A stretch of DNA of 64,000 nucleotides from Flavobacterium buctense (GCF_014486695.1 NZ_JACTAB010000003.1:295982-359981); one strand, 5' to 3'; counted from the stretch's first letter, positions 53,639 to 63,486 are shown. Notes: generated by a model from the sequence alone, not told the origin. Translations and numbers: made by a program.

Positions 53639-56038
53639 TTAGGCTCCAAACAAGTGAATTTCAGTAAAATCTTTTCCAATTATTACAGAATTATCTCCAT
53701 TCAATTGTACTTGATCCAAAGTGATTTTTTCATTATCTAGTTCAATTCTTTTTACTTTAAATGGCAATCCTTTCAAATTGATTTTGAATCTGGAATATTG
53801 TGTTTCAAATGTTCCTTCCGTATGCTGTTGAATAATAAGTTCTTTTTCTTTTCCGTTTAAAGTAAATGTTCGCAAAGAGAAACGACCTTTATTATAATCA
53901 TAGCCATCTTGTGCGTCTTCGTAAACGGTTGATTTTTCTTTCCCTAATTTGTAATAGGCATCTAAAGTCAACTCATCAAATTGCAATTCACCCACATATT
54001 GTTGTACCGGATATTTAGGAATAATGGCTCCTTCTTTGATGAAAATCGGAATTTGGTCGAAACTGGTTTTAATCCAAAGTTCTTTCTTTCCTTCAACCAA
54101 TTCATTTGTCCAGAAGTTATACCAATTTCCTTTAGGTATATACATTCTTCTCCCTTGAGCATTGGGTTCTAATATTGGACAAACCAAAATTTGGTTTCCA
54201 AAAATAAACTCATCCGTTCTGTAATGCGTGTGGAAATCATCTTGATCGAAATACACTAACGGTTTCAACATTGGTGTTCCTTCATTAACATATTGCCAGA
54301 ACATCGTATACAAGTATGGCAACAATTGGTAACGCAATTCGACAAATTTTCTAGTAATATCAATCACTTCTTCTCCAAATGACCAAGGTTCTTGTTCGCC
54401 GTGATCGCCCGAAGAATGCGTTCTGCAGAAAGGATGGAAAACCCCCAATTGAATCCAACGCGCATACAATTCGCCCGAAGGTTGCTCGGCAAACCCACCG
54501 ATATCAGAACCGGTAAAGCCCATTCCCGACATCGACATGCGTTGCATTTGTATGTTAGCAATCCATAAATGTTCCCAACTGGCTACGTTGTCGCCTGTCC
54601 AAGACGAAGTATAACGTTGTGCTCCTGAATAAGCCGAACGCGTAATGATAAAAGGTCTTTTCGGATACGAAAAACGCTTAACACCTTCATAAGTCGCTCG
54701 CGCCATTTGGGTTCCGTATACATTATGTGCTTTTCGGTGACTGCATGGATTGCCGTCGTAATCGTGGCGAACGTCATTCGGGAATGTTTTTCCGGGAACG
54801 TCCATTACAGCCGGTTCGTTCATATCATTCCAAACGCCTTTCACGCCAATTTCCGAAATCAATTCTTTGAACAATCCTGCCCACCATTCTCTTACTTCGG
54901 GATTGGTATAATCGGGGAAATTACATTCGCCAGGCCAAACTTTTCCTTTCATAAACGGACCATCGGCACGTTTGCAAAAATATCCTTTGGCTAAAGCTTC
55001 TTGGTAAACCCAATAATCTTTATCGATTTTAATTCCAGGATCAATGATAACAACTGTTTTAAAACCGTCTTTGGCTAGTTCTGCGACCATTCGTTTTGGT
55101 TCGGGGAAATATTCTTTGCTCCAAGTAAAACAGCGGAAACCTTCCATGTAATCGATGTCTAAATAAATCGCATCACAAGGAATTTTAAGTTCTCTGAATT
55201 TACTAGTAACTTCTTTTACTTTACTTTCCGGATAATAACTCCATTTACATTGGTGGTAACCTAAGGTCCACATCGGCGGTAATTCAGGTTTTCCGGTTAA
55301 ATGCGTATAATTAATTACGACATCACTCATTTTCGGACCGTAGAAGAAATAATAATTCATTTCTCCACCTTCTGCCCAAAAACTGGTCACATTTCTGCGT
55401 TCATGACAAAAATCAAAATAAGTTCTGAAGGTATTGTCAAAGAAAATTCCGTAAGCTTTATTATGGTGTAAACCTATGTAAAACGGCACTACTTTGTAAA
55501 GCGGCTCTTGGTCTTTGTGGAAAGCATATTGGTCGGTAGCCCAATTTTCCACGCGTTTTCCTTTTAAGTTCAAATGTGTTGGCTTGTCGCCCAAACCGTA
55601 AAAACTTTCACCGTCTTTGGACATCTTACTCATTTTTACAATATTCCCGCCATGTTCATAACATTCTTCCCAATGGAAACCGATTTCGTCTTCCAGAATC
55701 GTAAAACCGTCAATGTCATGAATGGAGATTTTTAAGTCTTTTTTATTGACTTTACAAAAAACTTTGCTGGTTTTGATTAGGTAAAATTGTTGTTCTTCTA
55801 TGACTTCCAATTGGTTGTAACCATGCGATTGCGTTTTGTCAATAGCATAAGAGAAATCGTTGCTGAAGTAACCTTTGGTGGTGTATCGAAAGCGAATTAG
55901 ACTATCGCGAAGTATGGTGATTTTCAAAATTACATTGTTGTCGGTATTGAAATAAATACTGTCAACATCTTGTTCGAAGGAAACTATTTTAGAAGGGAAT
56001 TGATCCCCTTTATGTTCAAGTTCTTGGTTGGTAATCAT
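53639..56038 (-). CDS. Glycoside hydrolase family 31 (alpha-glucosidase)
   Basis: 799 residues. The GH31 barrel carries the nucleophile motif 'GVWNDMNEPAV' (D), with 'IYLDIDYMEGFRCFTWSKEYFPEP' before it and the acid/base region 'SSWTGDNVASWEHLW' after it, then 'GFTGSDIGGFAEQPSGELYARWIQLGVFHPFCRTHSS'. No signal peptide is visible, so it is probably cytoplasmic and cleaves glucose from alpha-glucosides or maltodextrins. It follows glgB on the same strand but is separated by a terminator-like hairpin, so it is likely a separate transcript in the glucan cluster. Confidence 0.93.
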   Translation of the reverse strand: MITNQELEHKGDQFPSKIVSFEQDVDSIYFNTDNNVILKITILRDSLIRFRYTTKGYFSNDFSYAIDKTQSHGYNQLEVIEEQQFYLIKTSKVFCKVNKKDLKISIHDIDGFTILEDEIGFHWEECYEHGGNIVKMSKMSKDGESFYGLGDKPTHLNLKGKRVENWATDQYAFHKDQEPLYKVVPFYIGLHHNKAYGIFFDNTFRTYFDFCHERRNVTSFWAEGGEMNYYFFYGPKMSDVVINYTHLTGKPELPPMWTLGYHQCKWSYYPESKVKEVTSKFRELKIPCDAIYLDIDYMEGFRCFTWSKEYFPEPKRMVAELAKDGFKTVVIIDPGIKIDKDYWVYQEALAKGYFCKRADGPFMKGKVWPGECNFPDYTNPEVREWWAGLFKELISEIGVKGVWNDMNEPAVMDVPGKTFPNDVRHDYDGNPCSHRKAHNVYGTQMARATYEGVKRFSYPKRPFIITRSAYSGAQRYTSSWTGDNVASWEHLWIANIQMQRMSMSGMGFTGSDIGGFAEQPSGELYARWIQLGVFHPFCRTHSSGDHGEQEPWSFGEEVIDITRKFVELRYQLLPYLYTMFWQYVNEGTPMLKPLVYFDQDDFHTHYRTDEFIFGNQILVCPILEPNAQGRRMYIPKGNWYNFWTNELVEGKKELWIKTSFDQIPIFIKEGAIIPKYPVQQYVGELQFDELTLDAYYKLGKEKSTVYEDAQDGYDYNKGRFSLRTFTLNGKEKELIIQQHTEGTFETQYSRFKINLKGLPFKVKRIELDNEKITLDQVQLNGDNSVIIGKDFTEIHLFGA

Positions 56039-56146
56039 AAAATTGTATTTGTGTCGAGTGCCAAATTTACAAAGATGACAACGATAATTTTGTATCTAGG
56101 TCAAGTAGTTTTTAACTACAACGTTTGCGGATAAGGATAACTAAAA

Positions 56147-56182
56147 AGAAGTCAACTCTCTTAGTGAGAAAGTTAACTTCTT
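56147..56182 (-). terminator. Terminator after glgB
   Basis: Interrupted hairpin AGAAGT-C-AACT / AGTT-A-ACTTCT (56147-56157 with 56171-56181) followed on the minus strand by a T-run (TTTTTAG). It lies 20 nt after the glgB stop. Confidence 0.75.
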
Positions 56183-56204
56183 CTTTATCTGAATTAATAA
56201 TTGT

Positions 56205-58109
56205 TTATGAAATCTTGTATACTGTAACTCCTAATGGCGGCAATACCAATTCGGCCGAATAATCGCGGTAATTCCAAGCGGTTTTATCTATTTTGATAGG
56301 CTTCGTCATTACGACACCGCTTCCATTGTATTCAGTGCTATCTGAGTTGAAAATCTGCGTTAGTTTTCCTTTTGCAGGTAAACCGATTCTATAATTTTCT
56401 CTCACTACCGGAGTAAAATTGGCCACGACAATTAAGTCATCTTTAGGATTTAAACCTTTACGGATATAACTCAAAACGGCATTTTCACTATCGGAATAAT
56501 TAATCCATTCAAAACCTTCAACGTGGAATTGTTTTTCATACATCGCCGGATTGTTTTTGTATAAAGCATTCAAATCGGTGATGCATTTTTTGATACCGTC
56601 GTGGTAGCCATATTGCAACAAATGCCAATCTAAACTGCCTTCGAAATTCCATTCGCTGCTTTGCCCGAATTCAGCACCTTGAAACAATAATTTTCCGCCC
56701 GGATGCGTAAACATATAACCGTACAACAAACGGAGATTTGCAAATTTCTGCCATTCATCGCCCGGCATTCTGCCTAAAATAGAATGTTTGCCATAAACCA
56801 CTTCGTCATGCGACAACGGTAACATAAAGTTTTCGGTAAACGCGTAGGTCATCGAGAAAGTCAAATCGTTTTGGTGGAAACGTCTGTAAATCGGTTCTTT
56901 TTTGAAATATTGCAACGTATCATGCATCCAGCCCATCATCCATTTCATGCCGAAGCCTAAACCTCCGATGAATGTTGGTCGCGACACCATCGGAAAACTG
57001 GTGCTTTCCTCGGCTATGGTTTGCACATCGGGGAAAGCTGAATAAACCGCTTCGTTGAAATCTTTTAGGAAACTAATGGTGTCTAAATTTTCTCTTCCAC
57101 CGTAAATGTTCGGTTCCCATTCGCCTTCTTCTCTGGAGTAATCTAAGTATAACATAGACGCAACTGCATCAACCCTTAAACCGTCAACGTGGTATTGTTG
57201 TAACCAAAAAATCGCATTGCTGATTAAGAACGAGCGCACTTCATTTCGGCCATAATTGAACACCAAACTTTTCCAATCGGGATGATAGCCTTTTCTTCTG
57301 TCGGGATGCTCGTATAAGTTGGAACCGTCGAAGAATCCTAGTCCGTGCGCGTCATCAGGAAAATGTGATGGTACCCAATCCAAGATGACTCCAATTCCGG
57401 CTTGGTGCAATTTATCGACCAAAACCATGAAATCCTGTGGTTTTCCGAAACGGGAAGTTGGGGCAAAATACCCAACCAACTGGTAACCCCAAGACGGATC
57501 ATACGGATATTCCATTACCGGCATGAATTCGACGTGGGTGAAACCGGTTTCTTTGACGTAAGCGACCAATTGGTCTGCCATTTCGAGATACGTTAGGAAA
57601 TTGCCTTCGCTGTTTCTGCGCCATGAGCCTAAATGTACTTCGTAAACCGAATAAGGTTTGTCTAAACCGTTTTTGTCCTTACGCGTGTCCATCCATTTTT
57701 TGTCTTTCCACTTGTAGTCTAAGTCCCAAATGACTGAGGCGGTTTGTGGCGGATGTTCGCAGTAAAGTGCAAACGGATCGGCTTTTTCGGTAATGATGCC
57801 GTTGTTGTTGGATTGTATTTTGTATTTGTAGGTTGTGCCTTTATCGACTCCGGGAATAAATCCTTCCCAGATGCCCGAGCTGTCCCAACGCACGTTGAGT
57901 TGGTGCTCACCTTGTATCCAATAATTGAAATCGCCTACAACTGAAACGGAGCGTGCTGATGGTGCCCAAACGGCAAAGTAAACGCCTTTTACGCCATTCA
58001 CTTCGGTGAGGTGTGCGCCGAGTTTTTCATAGAGTCTGAAATGTTTTCCGGCTTTGAATAAATCGATGTCAAAATCGGTAAAAAGCGAATGTACTTGTAC
58101 TTGGTTCAT
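56205..58109 (-). CDS. glgB: 1,4-alpha-glucan branching enzyme
   Basis: 634 residues. N-terminal CBM48 domain ('VYFAVWAPSARSVSVVGDFNYW'), then GH13 barrel with 'DWVPSHFPDDAHGLGFFDG', nucleophile region 'VDGLRVDAVASMLYLDYSR', acid/base 'QTIAEESTSFPMVSRP' and 'MLPLSHDEVVYGKHSI'. The length and order match single-CBM48 GlgB of Bacteroidota. It introduces alpha-1,6 branches into glucan made by GlgE. The upstream spacer to mak contains an interspersed repeat. Confidence 0.96.
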   Translation of the reverse strand: MNQVQVHSLFTDFDIDLFKAGKHFRLYEKLGAHLTEVNGVKGVYFAVWAPSARSVSVVGDFNYWIQGEHQLNVRWDSSGIWEGFIPGVDKGTTYKYKIQSNNNGIITEKADPFALYCEHPPQTASVIWDLDYKWKDKKWMDTRKDKNGLDKPYSVYEVHLGSWRRNSEGNFLTYLEMADQLVAYVKETGFTHVEFMPVMEYPYDPSWGYQLVGYFAPTSRFGKPQDFMVLVDKLHQAGIGVILDWVPSHFPDDAHGLGFFDGSNLYEHPDRRKGYHPDWKSLVFNYGRNEVRSFLISNAIFWLQQYHVDGLRVDAVASMLYLDYSREEGEWEPNIYGGRENLDTISFLKDFNEAVYSAFPDVQTIAEESTSFPMVSRPTFIGGLGFGMKWMMGWMHDTLQYFKKEPIYRRFHQNDLTFSMTYAFTENFMLPLSHDEVVYGKHSILGRMPGDEWQKFANLRLLYGYMFTHPGGKLLFQGAEFGQSSEWNFEGSLDWHLLQYGYHDGIKKCITDLNALYKNNPAMYEKQFHVEGFEWINYSDSENAVLSYIRKGLNPKDDLIVVANFTPVVRENYRIGLPAKGKLTQIFNSDSTEYNGSGVVMTKPIKIDKTAWNYRDYSAELVLPPLGVTVYKIS

Positions 58110-58171
58110 GTTGTTATTTTATTTTTATCGCTAATTCGCGATTGTCTTTTTATTTTATATCAATTCAAATC

Positions 58172-58238
58172 CTATCTAGCCCCGATTGCAGTGGAAAGCT
58201 CCCAATTTATTGGGACTTGCAACGTAAAGCGGGAATTA
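58172..58238. repeat. Interspersed hairpin-forming repeat between mak and glgB
   Basis: Begins TATCTAGCCCCGATTGCAGT, a form I recognise from many Flavobacterium spacers, and ends near AAGCGGGAATT. Inside is the hairpin TCCCAA-TTTA-TTGGGA (58200-58215). It occupies most of the 146-nt gap inside an otherwise tight glycan operon. Confidence 0.65.
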
Positions 58239-58255
58239 CCATTCCTGAAACTGCC

Positions 58256-59899
58256 CTACACTTTCGCTTCAAATTCCATGATGCTGGCGATTCCGGTTAG
58301 TGGAATCACGGCCCAGCGTGGTCTGGAATTGAGTTCGTAGCCGAGTTCATAAACTGCTTTTTCGAGGATGCAATATTTCAACAGGAAGTCAATTTCTTTT
58401 CGGTATCCTATATTTAAATTGCCGCCTTGCGCGACTTCGGTGTAGGTTTGCAAAAACACGCCTACGAAATATTTGAACAGGATTTCTCCGGCTTGGAACA
58501 ACTCTTTTTGTTCAAACGGATATTTGTCCTTGTTGTTGAAAATGGTCGCGTAAATCGAGTAATGGAACGAGCGGAACATCCCGGCGACGTCTTTTAATGG
58601 TGGTTGTTTTACCTTTCGGTCGCGGATGGTGCTTTCTGGTTCGCCTTCAAAATCGAGCAAATAAAAATCATCTCCGTTGACCAAAACTTGTCCGAGATGG
58701 TAATCACCGTGGATTCGGATGCGTTCGGATTTCATTTTCGTCCAATCGAAATCGAGGAAGATTTTACGGATTTCTTTTTTGTTATCGAGAAATTGATTGG
58801 CGAGTTCGAGCGCCAAACCGTCGAGTTTGTGCAAATTATTTTCTAAAATATTCAATCGGTTTTGGAACTGATACGTCAGTCGATTTTTGAGCCAAACGGT
58901 GTAATCGCCATTATAAGTCGTTGGCGTAAAAGCCGTATCTCGTATGTCGCCACCGAGTGCGATGTGCATTTCAGCGGTGCGAGTTGCCAACGTATGAATG
59001 CGCAGAAAAATGCTCAATCCGGCCCAATCGATGATTTCGTGTGGCACTTCGTTTATTTTTAAACGCTTAAACAATTCGATATCCGGAAGTTTGGCAATTT
59101 TTATTTTTTTGTGTTTTAGGTTGTCGAAAATTCTATCGACTTCTTCTAACATAAACTGCCACGCATCGCCTTGATTCGGCACCAATTCTTGCATTAAACC
59201 CAAAGTGATATTCCCCTCGGATAAAACTACACTGATGCTTCCGGTGTAGGCTGGCGAATGTTGAAAATCCATTGTTTCAGTTAAGAATCGACTGATTTCG
59301 TAATCGGGATTCATGCTGATGTAGATGCGTCTGAAGATTTTCAGCACCAAACTGCCGTTGTAAATAATGGAAGTATTGCTTTGCTCTACGCCCATGAATT
59401 TGGACGATTTGTATTCTTTGTCTTCGAGTTTTTCGCCTTTATGGAATTTGACTTTTCCATCTTTCTCGTCTTTTCCTCCGGAAGTAACTATCTTATCGAA
59501 TAATAATTTTCTAAAATCTTCTTGGTGTAACGCATCAACTAAAAAACCTTCTTGCCCGCCCATTTTTACAGGCGCTATGATTGTATTGGTATCGAGTTCG
59601 TCTTCCGACATGAAGGAAATCGGCATGAAATAATGTTGGTAAAATGCCTCTTTGAAATTGACTTCAAGCAGTACGCCGTAATAAGTATTTTTCTTTGAAG
59701 TGATTTTGAACCAATCTACAACTTCGATATACTTGAGCGTGCTGGCTTTTCCGCCATACCATCGCTTGTTGATGATATAGTTTTCCAAAATATCCGAGGA
59801 AAAAACCTTTACAAAGTCTTCGTCTTCAAAGGCTGTTTTCCAATCCGTTTTAAATACATACGGGTTTATAAATTCATCTTCATTAATTTTAGTATCCAT
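58256..59899 (-). CDS. mak: Maltokinase (Mak/Pep2-like)
   Basis: 547 residues. N-terminal cap and intermediate domain ('SDILENYIINKRWYGGKASTLKYIEVVDWFKI'), then an aminoglycoside-phosphotransferase-like kinase lobe with the catalytic motif 'RIHGDYHLGQVLVNGDDFYLLDFEGEPESTIRDRKVKQPPLKDVAGMFRSF' (HGDxHxxQ then DFEG). It phosphorylates maltose to maltose-1-phosphate, substrate of GlgE. The start codon overlaps the glgE stop (TAATG), pointing to coupled translation. It is not fused to a TreS domain, as happens in some bacteria. Confidence 0.9.
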   Translation of the reverse strand: MDTKINEDEFINPYVFKTDWKTAFEDEDFVKVFSSDILENYIINKRWYGGKASTLKYIEVVDWFKITSKKNTYYGVLLEVNFKEAFYQHYFMPISFMSEDELDTNTIIAPVKMGGQEGFLVDALHQEDFRKLLFDKIVTSGGKDEKDGKVKFHKGEKLEDKEYKSSKFMGVEQSNTSIIYNGSLVLKIFRRIYISMNPDYEISRFLTETMDFQHSPAYTGSISVVLSEGNITLGLMQELVPNQGDAWQFMLEEVDRIFDNLKHKKIKIAKLPDIELFKRLKINEVPHEIIDWAGLSIFLRIHTLATRTAEMHIALGGDIRDTAFTPTTYNGDYTVWLKNRLTYQFQNRLNILENNLHKLDGLALELANQFLDNKKEIRKIFLDFDWTKMKSERIRIHGDYHLGQVLVNGDDFYLLDFEGEPESTIRDRKVKQPPLKDVAGMFRSFHYSIYATIFNNKDKYPFEQKELFQAGEILFKYFVGVFLQTYTEVAQGGNLNIGYRKEIDFLLKYCILEKAVYELGYELNSRPRWAVIPLTGIASIMEFEAKV

Positions 59900-61839
59900 T
59901 ACTTCATAATTTTAAATAAATGAAATGGCAACGCCGGATGCAATTCTACGAAGTTCCATTCCTTATCCCAAAAATAGCTGTTTCCAGTAATCAAATCGAC
60001 TACTTTGATGGTTTGTCCGGGTTGAACCCCCAAAGCTTGTAAAGGCAATTGAATCCACGTTTGCTTAGCATAATAAGGATCTAGACTGCAAATCATCAAC
60101 GTTTCATCTAATCTCAAATCATCGTATTTATAGTAAGCCAATACTTGGTCATTATCGGTAGCACAAAACTGAATGTTATTCGTTTGCTGCAATGAAGGTT
60201 GTTCGTGGCGGATTCTGTTTAATCGAGTAATCAGCGTAATCAATTTGTTTTGCACGGTCCAATCCCAGTGGTAGACTTCGTATTTCTCAGAATTGAAATA
60301 TTCTTCTTTGCCTGGCATCGCTTCGGAAACCATGTATTCAAAGGCCGGGCCGTAAATCCCAACGCTGGAACTCAAGGTAGCCGCTAAGAAATATTTGTGA
60401 AGGTACACACTTTCGTTCCCGCTTTGTAAAGCATAAGGCAAAATATCCGGTGTGTTCGGCCAGAAGTTTGGTCGGTAGAAATCGGCCTGGTTGGTTTTGG
60501 TTAGTTCTTCAACATATTCTATTAGTTCGGCTTTGGTATTGCGCCAAGTGAAATAAGTATAAGATTGTGAGAACCCTTGCTTGGCCAACTCGTGCATGAC
60601 TTTAGGTGCCGTAAAAGCTTCTGCCAAAAAGAGTACATTCGGGTGTTTTTTCTTGATTTCGGCGATGAGCCAACCCCAAAAATAAAACGGCTTAGTGTGC
60701 GGATTATCAACTCTAAATACTTTGATATCACATTCTTCTACCCAGAATAAAGCCACGTCTAGTAGCTCTTTCCAAAGGTTTTTCCAATCACTGCTTTCAA
60801 AGTAAATGGGTTGAATGTCTTGGTATTTTTTTGGGGGATTTTCGGCATACTGTACGGTTCCGTCCGGACGCCATTTGAACCACTGCGGAAAATCTTTCAC
60901 ATAAGGATGATCCGGTGCTGCTTGCAACGCATAATCCATTGCGACTTCAATTCCCAGACTTTTTGCGGCTTTTACTAACGATTTGAATTCGTCAATTGTT
61001 CCTAAATCAGGGTGCGTTGACTTATGTCCGCCGTGTTTAGAACCAATTCCCCAAGGCGAACCAACGTCACCGGGTTGCGCGTTGGTGGCGTTGTTTTTTC
61101 CTTTTCGATTCACTTCTCCAATCGGGTGGATTGGCGGGAAATATAACGTATCAAATCCCATTGCTGAAACTCTTGGCAATAATTTTTCACAGTCTTTGAA
61201 AGTACCGTGTTTGCCTTTTTCTTGTGATGCTGAGCGTGGGAAAAATTCGTACCACGTACTGAACAATGCTTTTTTTCTATCGACGTAAATTTTTAATTCG
61301 GCTGAAGTATTGGCTAACGTTCGGGTTGGGTATTTCTCGAATATATGGTGTAATTCTTTGGATAGGGCAATTGTTGCAGCTTTATCGTATTGCTTTTCGT
61401 CTTGAAAAGCTTTGATAGCCGATGTTAGATAGGCTTTCTCGGCTGCAGTGACTTCTTTCAAAATCGCCTGACAATACTCGGCTCCTTCTAATAATTCTGA
61501 TTTTACGTGTTGGTTGTCTTGTATTTTTCTTTCGGTTCCGTGTTGCCAATTGAGTGCATAATCAACCCAACCTTCTATGAAATAAGTATAATGACCTTGT
61601 TTTTCAACTTGGAATTGCGCGGTCCATTCATCATTGCCCAATGCTTTCAATCTTACTTCTTGCCATTTTTTATCCTTTTCATGTTTGTATTTTACACAAC
61701 AAGCAATCACGTCATGGCCATCGGCAAAAACATTGGCTTTTACGACAACCGTTTGTCCAACAATTCGCTTGATATAAAAAGCGCCTCCGTCTAATTGAGG
61801 CGTTACATTTTCAATAATTATTCGGGTTTGATTTTGCAT
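59899..61839 (-). CDS. glgE: Alpha-1,4-glucan:maltose-1-phosphate maltosyltransferase
   Basis: 646 residues. GH13_3-type protein: N-terminal beta domain ('GGAFYIKRIVGQTVVVKANVFADGHD'), an inserted helical segment, then the barrel with 'LPRVSAMGFDTLYFPPIHPIGEVNRKGKNN', the nucleophile in 'FRVDNPHTKPFYFW' and 'EYFNSEKYEVYHWDW'. GlgE extends linear alpha-1,4-glucan using maltose-1-phosphate. First gene of the minus-strand cluster glgE-mak-glgB(-GH31). It is divergent from the alpha/beta hydrolase gene. Confidence 0.95.
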   Translation of the reverse strand: MQNQTRIIIENVTPQLDGGAFYIKRIVGQTVVVKANVFADGHDVIACCVKYKHEKDKKWQEVRLKALGNDEWTAQFQVEKQGHYTYFIEGWVDYALNWQHGTERKIQDNQHVKSELLEGAEYCQAILKEVTAAEKAYLTSAIKAFQDEKQYDKAATIALSKELHHIFEKYPTRTLANTSAELKIYVDRKKALFSTWYEFFPRSASQEKGKHGTFKDCEKLLPRVSAMGFDTLYFPPIHPIGEVNRKGKNNATNAQPGDVGSPWGIGSKHGGHKSTHPDLGTIDEFKSLVKAAKSLGIEVAMDYALQAAPDHPYVKDFPQWFKWRPDGTVQYAENPPKKYQDIQPIYFESSDWKNLWKELLDVALFWVEECDIKVFRVDNPHTKPFYFWGWLIAEIKKKHPNVLFLAEAFTAPKVMHELAKQGFSQSYTYFTWRNTKAELIEYVEELTKTNQADFYRPNFWPNTPDILPYALQSGNESVYLHKYFLAATLSSSVGIYGPAFEYMVSEAMPGKEEYFNSEKYEVYHWDWTVQNKLITLITRLNRIRHEQPSLQQTNNIQFCATDNDQVLAYYKYDDLRLDETLMICSLDPYYAKQTWIQLPLQALGVQPGQTIKVVDLITGNSYFWDKEWNFVELHPALPFHLFKIMK

Positions 61840-61859
61840 TTTGACTTATATTTATGATG

Positions 61860-61891
61860 TTGAAATTTAAAAAAAAATATTTTAACTTTTG
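61860..61891 (+). promoter_or_regulatory. Putative promoter of the alpha/beta hydrolase gene
   Basis: TTG (61860-61862), 20-nt spacer, TAACTTTTG (61883-61891), one base longer than TAnnTTTG. It lies about 22 nt before the ATG at 61914 and is within the frame of the alternative ATG at 61854. Confidence 0.5.
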
Positions 61892-61913
61892 GTCAGCCAA
61901 AAAAATTATTGAA

Positions 61914-62777
61914 ATGACAAAAAAATCCCCAATAAGCAACCAATCATTGCAAATTCCTAAGCCAATCCTACTTACGGCTAAATTATTAGAGGCAATTTCT
62001 CCAAAACTAGTCACGCTCTTTGCTGCCAAATTATTTACTACACCTATAAAACACAAAATTCCCAAGAGAGAACTCCACATGGAGCAAAATAGTCGTCAAA
62101 GTAAATTATTGGTTCCAAGTCTCAAAAAGGAAATTATGGTTTATGAATATGGAGAAGGAGAAAAGAAAGTTTTGCTGGTTCACGGTTGGTCAGGACGAGG
62201 CACACAATTGGTTAAAATTGCGGATGAATTAGTGAAATTAGGTTACCAAATCGTAAGTTTTGATGCTCCGGCTCATGGCAAATCAGAAGGAAGAACAACG
62301 ATTATGACTGAGTTTATTGCTTCTATTTTGGAAATTGAAAAACAATTGGGTCCATTCGAATTCGCGATTGGTCACTCGCTTGGTGGCATGTCGATTCTGA
62401 ACGCTATAAAGCAAGGATTTAAGGTAAAAAAAGCAGTAACTATTGGAAGTGGTGATATTATTCAGGACATTTTAGACGATTTTGTATCCAAATTGAAACT
62501 GAATCCTAAAATTGCCGGAAGGCTGAAACAACATTTCGAAAAGAAGTTTGGTGAATCTATGGAAAATTATTCTGCTCATGTAGCAGCTCAAGAAGTTAAG
62601 ATTCCGGTACTGGTAATTCACGATAAAAATGACCACGACGTTAATATAAAAGCCGCTTATAACATCGACAAACACCTTGAAAACAGTGAGCTAATGATTA
62701 CCGAACACTTGGGGCATCGAAAAATATTAGGGAATGAATTAGTAATAAACAGCATCAAAGAATTTTTAAAAACATAA
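61914..62777 (+). CDS. Alpha/beta hydrolase
   Basis: 287 residues from ATG 61914; the upstream ATG at 61854 would add 20 basic residues and would precede the likely promoter. After a helical region (residues 1-55), 'LLVHGWSGRGTQL' is the oxyanion motif, 'IVSFDAPAHGKSEG' the second strand, 'FAIGHSLGGMSILNA' the nucleophile elbow (Ser in GHSLGG), and the Asp/His of the triad are probably in 'IHDKNDHDVN' and 'TEHLGHRKIL'. Substrate unknown. It runs into nth with 3 nt between. Confidence 0.88.
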   Translation: MTKKSPISNQSLQIPKPILLTAKLLEAISPKLVTLFAAKLFTTPIKHKIPKRELHMEQNSRQSKLLVPSLKKEIMVYEYGEGEKKVLLVHGWSGRGTQLVKIADELVKLGYQIVSFDAPAHGKSEGRTTIMTEFIASILEIEKQLGPFEFAIGHSLGGMSILNAIKQGFKVKKAVTIGSGDIIQDILDDFVSKLKLNPKIAGRLKQHFEKKFGESMENYSAHVAAQEVKIPVLVIHDKNDHDVNIKAAYNIDKHLENSELMITEHLGHRKILGNELVINSIKEFLKT

Positions 62778-62780
62778 GTT

Positions 62781-63422
62781 ATGAGTTTATTTGAAACCAC
62801 CGATTGGGCCCCAAAACTGCAGCCTATCATCAATTTATACAGAAATAAAAAACATCCGTTAGATTACGAAAATCTATACCAATTGATGGTCATGGTGATT
62901 TTGTCGGCGCAAGATTCAGACGCTAACATCAATAAAATAGCGCCGGCTTTATTCAAGGAATATCCCAATTTAGAAGCTTTATCTACGGCTACTTTTGACA
63001 GTTTATTTCCGTTGGTGAGTAAAGTTCGGAACTACAACACCAAATCAAGTTGGCTAATCGAAATCGCCCAAACCCTAAAAACTGATAGCAATATCCCAAC
63101 CACTTTACCCGAATTAATCGCTTTAAAAGGCATCGGCAGAAAATCAGCCAATGTGATTATGCGCGAAATGAAAGTCCCTGCCGAAGGTATTATTGCCGAC
63201 TTACACGTGATTCGCGTTGCACCCAGAATTGGCGTCATCCAAGAAGCCAAAGACGGCAATAAAGTCGAAAAACAATTGATGGAAGCGTTACCAAGAGAAG
63301 TTTGGGGAGAAATCGGCATGGCCATATCCTTTTTAGGAAGAGAAACTTGCCGACCTACAAATCCTAAATGCCCACTGTGTCCTATTCAAAATGAGTGTCA
63401 ATATGATTTGAAAACTATATAA
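62781..63422 (+). CDS. nth: Endonuclease III (DNA glycosylase/AP lyase)
   Basis: 213 residues. The helix-hairpin-helix is 'LIALKGIGRKSANVIMREM' with the catalytic Lys, and the catalytic Asp is in 'IIADLHVIRVAPRIG'. The C-terminal [4Fe-4S] loop shows C-x6-C-x2-C-x5-C spacing ('TCRPTNPKCPLCPIQNECQ'). It removes oxidised pyrimidines from DNA. Co-transcribed with the alpha/beta hydrolase (3-nt spacing); the next 580 bp hold no convincing gene. Confidence 0.95.
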   Translation: MSLFETTDWAPKLQPIINLYRNKKHPLDYENLYQLMVMVILSAQDSDANINKIAPALFKEYPNLEALSTATFDSLFPLVSKVRNYNTKSSWLIEIAQTLKTDSNIPTTLPELIALKGIGRKSANVIMREMKVPAEGIIADLHVIRVAPRIGVIQEAKDGNKVEKQLMEALPREVWGEIGMAISFLGRETCRPTNPKCPLCPIQNECQYDLKTI

Positions 63423-63425
63423 TTT

Positions 63426-63486
63426 GGGCGTGCCCCTTCGGGTCGGGCTATCCGGGCTACATGGTAGCCTCTCCTATCCCTCACGC
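63426..63486. repeat. Interspersed flavobacterial repeat after nth
   Basis: Starts GGGCGTGCCCCTTCGGGTCG and ends CTATCCCTCACGC, a form I recognise from many Flavobacterium spacers; ends share GCGTG/CACGC. Contains the hairpin GGCTAC-ATG-GTAGCC (63455-63469). It may be a decayed mobile repeat or a terminator for nth. Confidence 0.65.
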
